Shown one piece after another: positions 18,066 to 25,783 of a stretch of 64,000 nt of DNA. The notes beneath the pieces are model-generated. The model had not been told where the DNA came from. It saw only the letters and a program-made list of their open reading frames with translations, and made no database searches. This DNA comes from Trueperella bonasi. GTDB lineage: Bacteria; Actinomycetota; Actinomycetes; Actinomycetales; Actinomycetaceae. Numbering within the stretch: position 1 is the first letter of the stretch; every line of letters begins with the position of its first letter. A program made the position numbers and the translations under genes. The DNA lies in NCBI RefSeq assembly GCF_030811535.1, contig NZ_JAUSQX010000001.1, forward strand, positions 1,178,001 through 1,242,000, given 5' to 3'.

Positions 18066-18335
18066 CTACGCCAGTGAAATAAAGGCCTTTTGTAGCTCTT
18101 CTGGGGTGTGCTTGGGCTCGTCAGCGATCATGCAGTTCTTCATCGCCGAGGCCATAATTGAGTAGCCCGCTCGGTTCAGCGCCGAGGTGACGGCAGAAAG
18201 CTGGTGGATGACGTCAGTGCAGTCGCCGCCGTTTTCAAAGTTCTCGATAACGGCGTTGAGTTGGCCTCGGGCTCTCTTGAGGCGGTTGAGGGCGGCCCGA
18301 TGCTCCTTTTCCCAATCAATGTCGTTTTCTGCCAT
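18066..18335 (-). CDS. CsoR/FrmR family repressor, likely CstR-like persulfide sensor
   Basis: An 89-residue all-helical protein of the CsoR (DUF156) family: LNRLKRARGQLNAVIE near residues 16-31 and DCTDVIHQLSAV near 38-49. Two cysteines, Cys39 and Cys68, keep the family spacing. The residue where copper-sensing CsoR has histidine (25 after the first Cys) is Ala64, so the copper triad C-H-C is absent. Two cysteines without the histidine are typical of CstR, which reacts with persulfides. The divergent neighbour encodes a CoA-disulfide reductase with a rhodanese domain, and an operator lies between them. Copper sensing is therefore unlikely but not excluded. Confidence 0.8.
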   Translation of the reverse strand: MAENDIDWEKEHRAALNRLKRARGQLNAVIENFENGGDCTDVIHQLSAVTSALNRAGYSIMASAMKNCMIADEPKHTPEELQKAFISLA

Positions 18336-18387
18336 GAGCCCAGCTTATTCCACTTTATTTGCCTTCTGCATACTCTGACCCTACCCT

Positions 18388-18403
18388 ATACCCTAGGGGG
18401 TAT
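18388..18403. promoter_or_regulatory. CsoR-family operator between divergent genes
   Basis: ATACCCTAGGGGGTAT is a nearly perfect palindrome: a C-tract, TA, then a G-tract, flanked by ATA/TAT. This is the known shape of CsoR/CstR binding sites. It lies 52 bp upstream of the repressor gene and 23 bp upstream of the CoA-disulfide reductase start, so one bound repressor could control both. The preceding bases ACCCTACCC may extend the site. Confidence 0.75.
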
Positions 18404-18425
18404 CGATAGTGGTAGGAGAGTACCA

Positions 18426-20087
18426 ATGAAAATTGTCGTCGTTGGTGGTGTTGCCGGCGGAATGAGTGCCGCGGCTCGCTTGCGCCGTCTGCGCGAAGAT
18501 GCGCAGATCATTGTGCTAGAAGCAGGGCCGGAGGTATCGTTTGCGAATTGCGGGCTACCGTACTTCGTTAGCGGTGAGATCGAGGACAAGTCGGCGCTTC
18601 TGGTCCAAACACCACAGTCACTAAAGGCATCGCTCAACCTCGATGCCCGGGTTAATTCCAAGGTGACCAGCCTCGATCCAACTGCCCGGAAAGTGGTGGT
18701 AGAAGGCCCTGAAGGCACCTACGAATTGCAGTACGATGAGCTGATCGTCTCCCCGGGAGCGGAGGCATTCCGCCCTAATATTGAAGGAATCGATTCACCG
18801 CGGGTGACTACGCTGCGCACCGTATCAGACGCACTCAAACTCGATGACATGGCGAAAACTGCGCAGTCCGCCGTCGTTATCGGAGCCGGATTTATCGGCC
18901 TAGAGGCCGCCGAGGCGTTGCACATGCGCGGCGTGGAGACCACCGTCGTCGAATTTGCTGACCACGTACTGCCACCGCTCGACACCGAAACCGCGTTTTA
19001 CGTCACCGAAGAATTGCACAGGCTCGGCATCGACGTGCGTGCCGCGACATCCGTTGACAAGATTGAGGTAAGTGATGACGCCGACACGGCCGTCCTTTCC
19101 GATGGATCACGCGTTGTAGCCGACATCATCGTGCTGTCAGCCGGCGTTCGCCCGCGCACCCAGATCTGGGAAAAGGCGGGAATCGAAGTCGAAAATGGCG
19201 CCATCGTCGTCGACGAATACGGGCGCACGAACGTTGCCAACGTGTGGGCGATGGGTGATGCGGCGACGTCCGTGGATCTCGTGACTGGAATTCGCCGGCC
19301 CGTTGCCCTTGCCGGCCCTGCCAACCGTGCAGGCCGCCTGGTTGCAGACGCGATCTCGGGCAACCTCGCTCACGCAGTACCAAAGACGAGCGGAACGGCA
19401 ATCGTCCGCATCGGCGAACTCACCGCCGCGATGACCGGCGCAAACCAGCGCGCGCTCGAAGCTACCGGCATTATCCACCACACAATCAGCCTCCATCCAC
19501 TCAACCATGCGGGCTACTTCCCGGGTGCCTCACAGATCCATCTGCGTGTGCATTTCGGTGACGACGGCAAGGTGCTCGGCGCGCAGGCGGCGGGTAAGGA
19601 CGGCGTGGACAAACGTATTGACGTGCTTGCCACCGCCATCAAAGCGGGCATGAGCGTCCATGACCTGATCGATCTTGACCTGGCATATTCCCCACCGTAT
19701 GGATCGGCGAAAGACCCGGTTAATATGGCGGGAATGATTGCCTCGAATGTGCTCGATGGAACGATGCCTGTCTGGCACACGAAAGACCTCGATGCAATGC
19801 TTGAAAATAGGCTCATTTTGGATGTGAGGTCCGCGGCAGAATTCGCCGGCGGGCACCTGCCTGGGGCACTCAATATCGCGCACACCGAATTGCGTGATCG
19901 CCTCGACGAAGTGCGTGAAGCTGCCGCCGGGCGTGCGATCGCGGTGCACTGCTTGTCTGGAGTGCGCTCATATCTCGCCTTGCGAATCCTCCAGCAAGCA
20001 GGTTTTGAGGTCGCAAACTACACTGGCGGTCTGATGACTATGCGAGCGGAACTCGGTGAGCGGGCAAACGAGATTTTCGTACATTGA
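18426..20087 (+). CDS. cdr: CoA-disulfide reductase with C-terminal rhodanese domain (CoADR-Rhd)
   Basis: A 553-residue flavoprotein. The FAD motif GGVAGGMSAAARLRRL starts at residue 7, and the active-site cysteine is in SFANCGLPYF at about residue 43, as in CoA-disulfide reductases. The NAD(P)H motif GAGFIGLEAAE is near 157, and YSPPYGSAKDPVN near 430 is a further signature. Residues from about 460 form a rhodanese domain with active cysteine in HCLSGVRS. Such fusions reduce CoA disulfide or persulfides (NADH-dependent persulfide reductase). The start is the ATG after GGTAGGAGAG; upstream frame lacks a site. Regulation by the divergent CsoR-family protein is likely. Confidence 0.9.
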   Translation: MKIVVVGGVAGGMSAAARLRRLREDAQIIVLEAGPEVSFANCGLPYFVSGEIEDKSALLVQTPQSLKASLNLDARVNSKVTSLDPTARKVVVEGPEGTYELQYDELIVSPGAEAFRPNIEGIDSPRVTTLRTVSDALKLDDMAKTAQSAVVIGAGFIGLEAAEALHMRGVETTVVEFADHVLPPLDTETAFYVTEELHRLGIDVRAATSVDKIEVSDDADTAVLSDGSRVVADIIVLSAGVRPRTQIWEKAGIEVENGAIVVDEYGRTNVANVWAMGDAATSVDLVTGIRRPVALAGPANRAGRLVADAISGNLAHAVPKTSGTAIVRIGELTAAMTGANQRALEATGIIHHTISLHPLNHAGYFPGASQIHLRVHFGDDGKVLGAQAAGKDGVDKRIDVLATAIKAGMSVHDLIDLDLAYSPPYGSAKDPVNMAGMIASNVLDGTMPVWHTKDLDAMLENRLILDVRSAAEFAGGHLPGALNIAHTELRDRLDEVREAAAGRAIAVHCLSGVRSYLALRILQQAGFEVANYTGGLMTMRAELGERANEIFVH

Positions 20088-20139
20088 TTGCGAGCTACCT
20101 AAATTTTAATTCGACCAGAAAAGATTGGAAATACGAATC

Positions 20140-20295
20140 ATGTGTCAACGAATCACTTGTAACAAGTGCGGAAAACCGACCTGGACGGGATGCGGCCAGC
20201 ACATCGAGCAGGCACTCGCGGGCGTTCCCGAGTCTAAGCGGTGCCAAGGTCACGCCCGCGAAAGCGGCTCCTTCTTCTCCAAAATTTTTGGCTAG
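20140..20295 (+). CDS. Small CxxC zinc-ribbon-like protein
   Basis: A 51-residue protein with cysteines in CNKC (residues 7-10), GCG near 18 and RCQGH near 35-38. The pattern, a CxxC pair followed by W-x-G-C-G-x-H and a later C-x-G-H, matches a small conserved bacterial protein that I recognise but that has no known role. Four Cys and two His could bind zinc. GGAAA precedes the ATG. It lies 52 bp after the CoA-disulfide reductase gene in the same direction, so it may share its transcript, and ends 4 bp from the convergent dmsC2. Confidence 0.75.
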   Translation: MCQRITCNKCGKPTWTGCGQHIEQALAGVPESKRCQGHARESGSFFSKIFG

Positions 20296-20298
20296 TGC

Positions 20299-21330
20299 CT
20301 AACCTATACCCACGAGCTGGATGGAATCGTAATGCAGTGAGCGGCCCATGAACTCCGCGATAAGGATGAGAACGAAGGCTGTCACGACCACGGCCGCCAA
20401 GGTGCCTGACCTGTTCAAACCCTCTTCACTCGCGAGGTGATAGGCCACAAAACTAACTGCTACGGCACCGATGCCAAGCAAGATGAGGCGCGCCCAGAAG
20501 AATCCACCCGTGAACACCGCTAATGAAGTCGCGGCTGCAGGTTCGGGGTGCAACGCTAGATTCTGGATGTGAACGATATAGGAGATGAAGATTGCGACCG
20601 CCACAATCGCGGCCACTGCGGCGCATGCGCGTACGATCTTCACTGACGCCGCCCATTCGCCGTCCGTCGCGGGAGCGTTCATGCTCGCCACATTGCGATC
20701 GAAACCGAGCCTCTGACGCCACCCACCGGCAGAGTCTTTCTGCGTGGCGGCCTTCCTTTGCGAAGTTCCTACCGCAACGGCCGACGATCGCTGGCGAATG
20801 CGGGTCATAACCACAATCGAGGCCGCAACCGCGCTTGCGCCTAGCGCGAGCGCCGTCGCGAAGAACTGGAACGGAACAACCCATGTATGCCAAGCCGGAA
20901 CAGTAACGAGCGAGGCATAAATCATGGCCATCGACCACACTAGCCCGATTCCAAACAGGGCCGTGACGAGCGCACACGCCCTGCGAAGAGTTTTTCCGCC
21001 CACACGGAACCATTGCAAGATCGCATAAAGAAAACCAAACCCTGCAAATCCCACGCCGAACACGATTTCGCGCGAGAGCCACGAGCTTCCCACGTTACGA
21101 ATCACATTGAGTGTGTTCGTCACGTCGTTCATGTGGAACATTGACGCGATTAGACCGAACACCATCGCCGGGCCAATCACATACACGATTGGGGCGACGA
21201 GCCGATCGGTTGTCTTTTCATCTGCCTTCGCGCTGAGCCACAGCTCAACCACGCCGAGGATAATGAACATACCCACGCACATTTGTGCGATCACGGTAAA
21301 TAAAATCATTGGTAATTCGTGAACGTTCAT
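20299..21330 (-). CDS. dmsC: DMSO reductase anchor subunit DmsC, copy 2
   Basis: A 343-residue membrane protein, paralogue of the anchor at 13445-14554: same opening (MNVHELPMILFTV), same FHMNDVTNTLNVIRN and AEFMGRSLHYDS pieces, and the same polar insert (about 180-225), but shorter by 26 residues. Eight predicted helices. It should anchor DmsA2B2 and take electrons from menaquinol. It begins one base after the end of dmsB2. Confidence 0.9.
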   Translation of the reverse strand: MNVHELPMILFTVIAQMCVGMFIILGVVELWLSAKADEKTTDRLVAPIVYVIGPAMVFGLIASMFHMNDVTNTLNVIRNVGSSWLSREIVFGVGFAGFGFLYAILQWFRVGGKTLRRACALVTALFGIGLVWSMAMIYASLVTVPAWHTWVVPFQFFATALALGASAVAASIVVMTRIRQRSSAVAVGTSQRKAATQKDSAGGWRQRLGFDRNVASMNAPATDGEWAASVKIVRACAAVAAIVAVAIFISYIVHIQNLALHPEPAAATSLAVFTGGFFWARLILLGIGAVAVSFVAYHLASEEGLNRSGTLAAVVVTAFVLILIAEFMGRSLHYDSIQLVGIG

Positions 21331-21331
21331 T

Positions 21332-21994
21332 TTAGATCTCCATCGGGTTCAGGATCTCACCGTTGGCGGAATCCCACGGCTGGGCGTCCTTATGGGGTTT
21401 GATAACGAGGCGAGGATTCAACACGGTGGGATCGGGCAGCGGCGCGACGCCGGCCTCCGTGCCATACTCTGCGCGAAGGTCCTCGATCGGGCCCCAGTCA
21501 AGTGCACGCGAGGGGCAGGAAGTCACACAGGCGGGTTCCTGGCCCGTTTCACGGTAGTCGTAACACAAATCGCACTTGGTCATCTGGCCGTCATCAGGAT
21601 TAAACTGCGGCGCACCATAGGAGCAGGCCCACTCGCAATACCTGCATCCAACGCACTTGCCCGGATCCACGTAGATTGTTCCGTCCTCGCGCCGGCTCAT
21701 CGCTGTCGTCGGGCAGACCGTCATACAAATTGCATCCTCACAGTGGTTGCAAGCGATCGACGTGTAGTAAGCGAAAACCGATGTTGTAAAAGCGTCACCG
21801 GTGGTCGTCGTCGTTGCTCCACCGGCGTACTCAACTACGCGGCGCCAATTGACTCCGATTGGTAAATCGTGCTTATCTTTGCATGCAATCTGGCAGGCCT
21901 TGCATCCGGTGCACAGCTCCTGATCGAAAAAGAAGCCGTATTTACCATTGGGCAGAACATAGTCGGCCGGATCTCGTTGCGTCATGATTCCCAT
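21332..21994 (-). CDS. dmsB: DMSO reductase iron-sulfur subunit DmsB, copy 2
   Basis: A 220-residue polyferredoxin with the same four cysteine clusters as copy 1 (CTGCKACQIAC, CNHCEDAICMTVCP, CVGCRYCEWAC, CDLC...CVTSCP). Three starts are possible: GTG 22003, which overlaps the dmsA2 stop as GTGA, ATG 21994 and ATG 21985. I chose 21994 because AGGAAGG lies ten bases before it, while it is too close to the GTG. Electron transfer from DmsC2 to DmsA2 is the expected role. Confidence 0.9.
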   Translation of the reverse strand: MGIMTQRDPADYVLPNGKYGFFFDQELCTGCKACQIACKDKHDLPIGVNWRRVVEYAGGATTTTTGDAFTTSVFAYYTSIACNHCEDAICMTVCPTTAMSRREDGTIYVDPGKCVGCRYCEWACSYGAPQFNPDDGQMTKCDLCYDYRETGQEPACVTSCPSRALDWGPIEDLRAEYGTEAGVAPLPDPTVLNPRLVIKPHKDAQPWDSANGEILNPMEI

Positions 21995-21999
21995 AGTGA

Positions 22000-24450
22000 T
22001 CACGCCTTCCTAACTTCTACGAGTGCCGTATGCCCAGGATTGCCCTTGGCAAGCGGAGATGGGTGGTACTTCATGATGGTGTTGACGTTTCCGCCGATAT
22101 CGACTCCTTCGGCGTTCGGCTTATACCATGCGCCTTGCGGCAGCGACACAGTTCCCGGGACGATGCGCGGTGTAACTCGGGCTTCGGTTTGGATTGTTCC
22201 ACGATCGTTGAAAACCAAGATCGTATCGCCGTTGTCGATTCCACGTTCGCGCGCATCAACCGGATTGATCCACAGCATTTGCGGATGCATTTCCTGGCTC
22301 ATAGCGAGGTTCGCATAGCTCGAATGGGTGCGCCCCTTGTAATGATGGGCGATGCACTGTAGCGGGTACTTCGTGTCGGCGCTGCGTGCTTCGGCCTGCC
22401 CCTCCCACTGTTCGATATATTCGGGTAGGGCGGTGACCTTGTCACCTTCACGTTCCCCTTCAAATACCCATGTTTGGGAATATTCGTAGAGCTTGGTAGA
22501 AAAGAGCTCGATCTTGCCCGAAGGGGTGTCCAGTGGGTTGGCTTCGGGATCTTCACGGAAGTCTGCCATTGCGACCCTGTGCTTGCCTGTGTGCTTACGG
22601 AACACTCCAACCTCGGGCCATTCTTCTTCTGTTGGGAAGTCCGGTTCGGCTTTGCGCGTCTCTTCGATGATCCAGCTTCGCCACTCTTCTTGGGTGCGGC
22701 CCTGTGTGAATTCCTCTTCAATTCCTAAACGCTTAGCAATTTCGGTGCAGATTTCGTAGCCAGTCTTGGCTTGGTAGAGAGGTTCTATGGCCTTGTCAGC
22801 CCAGATCGCCCAGCCCATGTCTCCGCAGGAGGCGCCAGGAACGAGGTCGATTTCTTCGAAATTCGTTGTTGCTGGAAGTACGATATCTCCCCAGTCACAC
22901 GAGGGAGTCCACTGATGGTCAACGACGACGATAAACTCGAGCTTCGAGTCATCTTTCAGTGTCTCTTGTGTTACGTGCACGTCGTTGTGCTGGTTAATCA
23001 ACGTGTTGGAGGCGTTGACGAACATGAACTTAATGCCCACGTCGAGCTTGTCTTTGCCGCGCACCCCATCCTTTTCGGCCGTCATGGAGGGGCCATCGTT
23101 GATGGCATCAATCCAGTTGAAACACGAAATCTGAGTGCTCACCGGGGCGGAATCGCCGTCGAAATCGGGAAATGCCTTGACGGGGATCTTCGTGTTACCT
23201 TCACGCATGCCGTTTCCACCACCGGGAATTCCAATGTTGCCCGTGGCTGCGGCGAGGAGCATGATTGCGCGAGCAGAGTTTTCGCCGTTTGCATGGCGTT
23301 GCGGTCCCCAGCCTTGGCCGATCGCAGCAGGTTTCGCGTTTGCAATTTCGCGGGCGAGCCGCCTAATCGTATCGGCTGGCACTCCAGTAATATCCGATGC
23401 CCACTCCGGCGTTTTCTCGATGCCGTCCGGCCCCTTCCCTTCGATATAAGAGCGGTACGATAGATTTTCCGGAACACCCTCGGGCATCGTTGCCTCGTCA
23501 AAACCTTGGCAGTATTTGTCTAGGAACTCCTGATCATGCAGGTTTTCTTCCAGCATGACATGGATGAAACCTGCGACGAGGGCCGCGTCGGTTCCCGGGC
23601 GTAACGCAACCCATTCATCGCCCACGTTTAGTGCGGTGTCAGAATAGCGCGGGTCGATAATAATCGTTCGAATTTCGCCTTCTTGGCGCATCTTTTGAAC
23701 GACTGCGAGTTCGCCTCCGCCAGACATGCGCGTTTCAAGGGGGTTATTCCCGAACATGACAATGAGCTCGGAGTTCCGATTATCTTCGAAGGAATTTGAA
23801 GCTATATTTGCTCCGTAGTGGAATTGGGATGCGGCGGTTATTTGGGCCGTCGAGTAGCTTCCGTAGTATCCGAGATAGCCTCCGTAGCTGTTCATCAATC
23901 GACGCGATGAGCCTCGCTTCGTGATGTTTCCACCGGTTGAGCCCGATCCGTAGTGATTAAAGAGCGCCTCATTGCCGTACTCCTCTTTGATGCGCTTCAT
24001 CTCGGAAGCGATGGTGTCGAAAGCTTCTTCCCATGAGATTTCCTCCCATTGGCCGCCGCCGCGTTCGCCGGTTCGGCGCATGGGGGCTTTAATGCGATCT
24101 GGGGAGTATATGCGTTCGCGCTGATTGAGTCCGCGTACACATGCCCTGATCTGGAAATCGCCCAATTCGTCAGAACCCGTGGTGTCGCCAAGTACGCGAA
24201 CGATGGTGCCGTCCTTGACCTGCAGGCGCAGCGGGCAGCGGGACTGGCAGTTTGCCAGACACGCGTTCCAGACAGTCTTATCAACGCTTTCCATTCCGAC
24301 GACGTTTTCGGCGCGGGCGGTTGGCGTGCCTAGACCCTGAGATGTGGCGGCGAGACCGGCTACTCCTGCGGCAACTCCCGACCATTTAAGAAATGTCCGA
24401 CGCGAGGGGCCTTGCGCGGTCCTTTCCGGTGGATTAATTGTTTGGCTCAT
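22000..24450 (-). CDS. dmsA: DMSO reductase-type molybdoenzyme catalytic subunit DmsA, copy 2
   Basis: An 816-residue Tat substrate with SRRTFLKWSG at residues 16-25, identical to copy 1 over the leader core. It has the [4Fe-4S] motif CLANCQSRC...CVRG and keeps the serine (YYGSYSTAQI) at the Mo-ligand position. It is about 70 residues shorter than copy 1; the C-terminal and middle segments differ most, so the substrate may differ. The start at 24450 follows AAAGGAGC; an upstream ATG in frame overlaps that site. It is first in the operon dmsA2B2C2. Confidence 0.92.
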   Translation of the reverse strand: MSQTINPPERTAQGPSRRTFLKWSGVAAGVAGLAATSQGLGTPTARAENVVGMESVDKTVWNACLANCQSRCPLRLQVKDGTIVRVLGDTTGSDELGDFQIRACVRGLNQRERIYSPDRIKAPMRRTGERGGGQWEEISWEEAFDTIASEMKRIKEEYGNEALFNHYGSGSTGGNITKRGSSRRLMNSYGGYLGYYGSYSTAQITAASQFHYGANIASNSFEDNRNSELIVMFGNNPLETRMSGGGELAVVQKMRQEGEIRTIIIDPRYSDTALNVGDEWVALRPGTDAALVAGFIHVMLEENLHDQEFLDKYCQGFDEATMPEGVPENLSYRSYIEGKGPDGIEKTPEWASDITGVPADTIRRLAREIANAKPAAIGQGWGPQRHANGENSARAIMLLAAATGNIGIPGGGNGMREGNTKIPVKAFPDFDGDSAPVSTQISCFNWIDAINDGPSMTAEKDGVRGKDKLDVGIKFMFVNASNTLINQHNDVHVTQETLKDDSKLEFIVVVDHQWTPSCDWGDIVLPATTNFEEIDLVPGASCGDMGWAIWADKAIEPLYQAKTGYEICTEIAKRLGIEEEFTQGRTQEEWRSWIIEETRKAEPDFPTEEEWPEVGVFRKHTGKHRVAMADFREDPEANPLDTPSGKIELFSTKLYEYSQTWVFEGEREGDKVTALPEYIEQWEGQAEARSADTKYPLQCIAHHYKGRTHSSYANLAMSQEMHPQMLWINPVDARERGIDNGDTILVFNDRGTIQTEARVTPRIVPGTVSLPQGAWYKPNAEGVDIGGNVNTIMKYHPSPLAKGNPGHTALVEVRKA

Positions 24451-24745
24451 AACAGCTCCTTTCATAGATGCTGCGCCTGCGCCTTTGCTTGCGAAGCCAC
24501 GAATTAGTTAGCGTATTTGAACCAAAGCTAATATCTACTGAACATGTGTCATAGGGCAAAGGTCCTGCGTTTGCGCGAATTTTGGCCGAGATTAGAATTT
24601 GTGCGAAACCTTTACGTGATACTCGGTTTTCATATATTGAACAAGTGTTGCATAGTGTGGATTTGCTCCAGATAGCGATGTTTTCCTGCCTTGCGCGAGG
24701 AGGATTACACTGTGTTTAACATTATGTGGCACTAGGAGGCCCGCC

Positions 24746-25441
24746 ATGGCCGCAATGAATTCGGATCCGCGCTATGTTCGAGTGCGCTCACGACTTACCG
24801 AAGCCGCCCTGCGGCTCGTTTTGCAAAAGCCGCCGGATACTATCACGGTTTCGGAGCTCGCCCGGGAGGCGGGAATTTCACGGACGACTTTCTATCAGCA
24901 TGGCGATACGCCGGCGCAATTCGTGGCGGACGTCGTCGTCGATATCATGCAGCCGTACCTCGACGAGTTAGTCGCGGCAATCGCTCAGGCCTCCGACGAT
25001 TATCTGGTGCGCTGGCGAGAAATTGGCGTGCGAATGCTGGGGGCGCTTAAGGAAAACAGCGACGTCGTCCGGCGAATATTCTTGGCGGACCATCAGTCGG
25101 TGGTGCTCGGGCACATCTCTGTGCGACTCACCCAATCCTTCGAAGCGTACGTGGAAGAGTTTGAGGCGAGGCTATCGGGCGAAGAAATCTCGAAGCTGTG
25201 GAAAGAGATGGCAATCGCCCAGCAGGTATACAACCTCATGGCTGTGATCGTCGCCTGGTTGCGCACCGACATGAGCGAATCACCAGAGGCAGTTGTCAAC
25301 ACCTACCTGACGCTAGCTCCGCCATGGCAGCTGGCGCGGTTTGAGGAAGGTGGCACACTCTCGCTGAAGCGCTCGCGGGCCATTTCGGATATTGTTGCTG
25401 ATTCTTATCGTCGTAAGTCCGAGGGCGCTGGCCTGAGCTAG
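24746..25441 (+). CDS. TetR family transcriptional regulator
   Basis: A 231-residue protein with an N-terminal helix-turn-helix (about residues 13-58): ITVSELAREAGISRTTFYQH is the usual TetR recognition region. The rest is helical and would bind an unknown ligand. GGAGG precedes ATG at the ideal distance. It is divergent from dmsA2 across a 295-bp AT-rich gap that shows no open frame and no operator I can define with certainty, so control of the second dms operon is a reasonable inference. A hairpin with repeats follows the gene. Confidence 0.85.
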   Translation: MAAMNSDPRYVRVRSRLTEAALRLVLQKPPDTITVSELAREAGISRTTFYQHGDTPAQFVADVVVDIMQPYLDELVAAIAQASDDYLVRWREIGVRMLGALKENSDVVRRIFLADHQSVVLGHISVRLTQSFEAYVEEFEARLSGEEISKLWKEMAIAQQVYNLMAVIVAWLRTDMSESPEAVVNTYLTLAPPWQLARFEEGGTLSLKRSRAISDIVADSYRRKSEGAGLS

Positions 25442-25445
25442 GCCG

Positions 25446-25540
25446 TAGCCAGCCGGAGCGCCAAAAATAGCCAGCTGGAGCACCAAACGGGTTAAAGCAC
25501 CACTCGTTTGGTGCTCCCGATGCCTTTTGATGCTCCCCAT
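25446..25540. repeat. Short repeat cluster with terminator-like hairpin
   Basis: Two tandem 22-bp units (25446-25467 and 25468-25489, both starting TAGCCAGC) end in GGAGCACCAAACG, which is exactly complementary to CGTTTGGTGCTCC at 25505-25517 (15-nt loop). Degenerate copies of the right arm follow at about 25525-25537 and 25545-25555. The hairpin may terminate the TetR gene, although no T-run follows. Together with the HAIR box and promoter, this fills the 342-bp gap before dnaK; no other gene is seen there. Confidence 0.55.
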
Positions 25541-25632
25541 GCCGATTGGTGTTCGGGTTTGTGGAGGTGGCCAAGGCAAAGTTCTCCAGGAAGGCCAGTC
25601 GATCTACTCGGGAATAAAAACGCAAATTTAAA

Positions 25633-25653
25633 GTTGAGTTAAGTGGACTCAAT
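25633..25653. promoter_or_regulatory. HAIR operator (HspR binding site) of the dnaK operon
   Basis: TTGAGT-N7-ACTCAA (25634-25652) matches the HspR-associated inverted repeat consensus CTTGAGT-N7-ACTCAAG. It lies about 130 bp upstream of dnaK and just before the -35 box, and the operon itself encodes HspR, so feedback repression released by heat is expected. Confidence 0.9.
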
Positions 25654-25668
25654 AAAAGGGTAGCTGGC

Positions 25669-25698
25669 TTGACGCAAGTAACTAGAGCGGCATATCCT
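25669..25698 (+). promoter_or_regulatory. Probable dnaK promoter
   Basis: A -35 box TTGACG (25669-25674) is followed at 16-18 bp by a weak -10 region CATATC/TATCCT (25691-25698). The HAIR operator ends 16 bp upstream, close enough for bound HspR to interfere with RNA polymerase. Confidence 0.5.
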
Positions 25699-25783
25699 TG
25701 ACGAGGAAGAAAATTTGGTCCCGGGCTGCGGCTCGGAAGGGGTTGTCGCCGCTAGGCGTAACCCGAGAGAAGGAGATTTATTT

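Noticed and set aside
18204-18425. Upstream extension of the CoA-disulfide reductase frame
   Set aside because: It overlaps the divergent repressor gene and the operator. The ATG at 18426 follows GGAGAG and starts the FAD-binding strand.
22003-22003. GTG overlap start for DmsB2
   Set aside because: The ribosome site is too close to this GTG; the ATG at 21994 has better spacing. The GTG remains possible.
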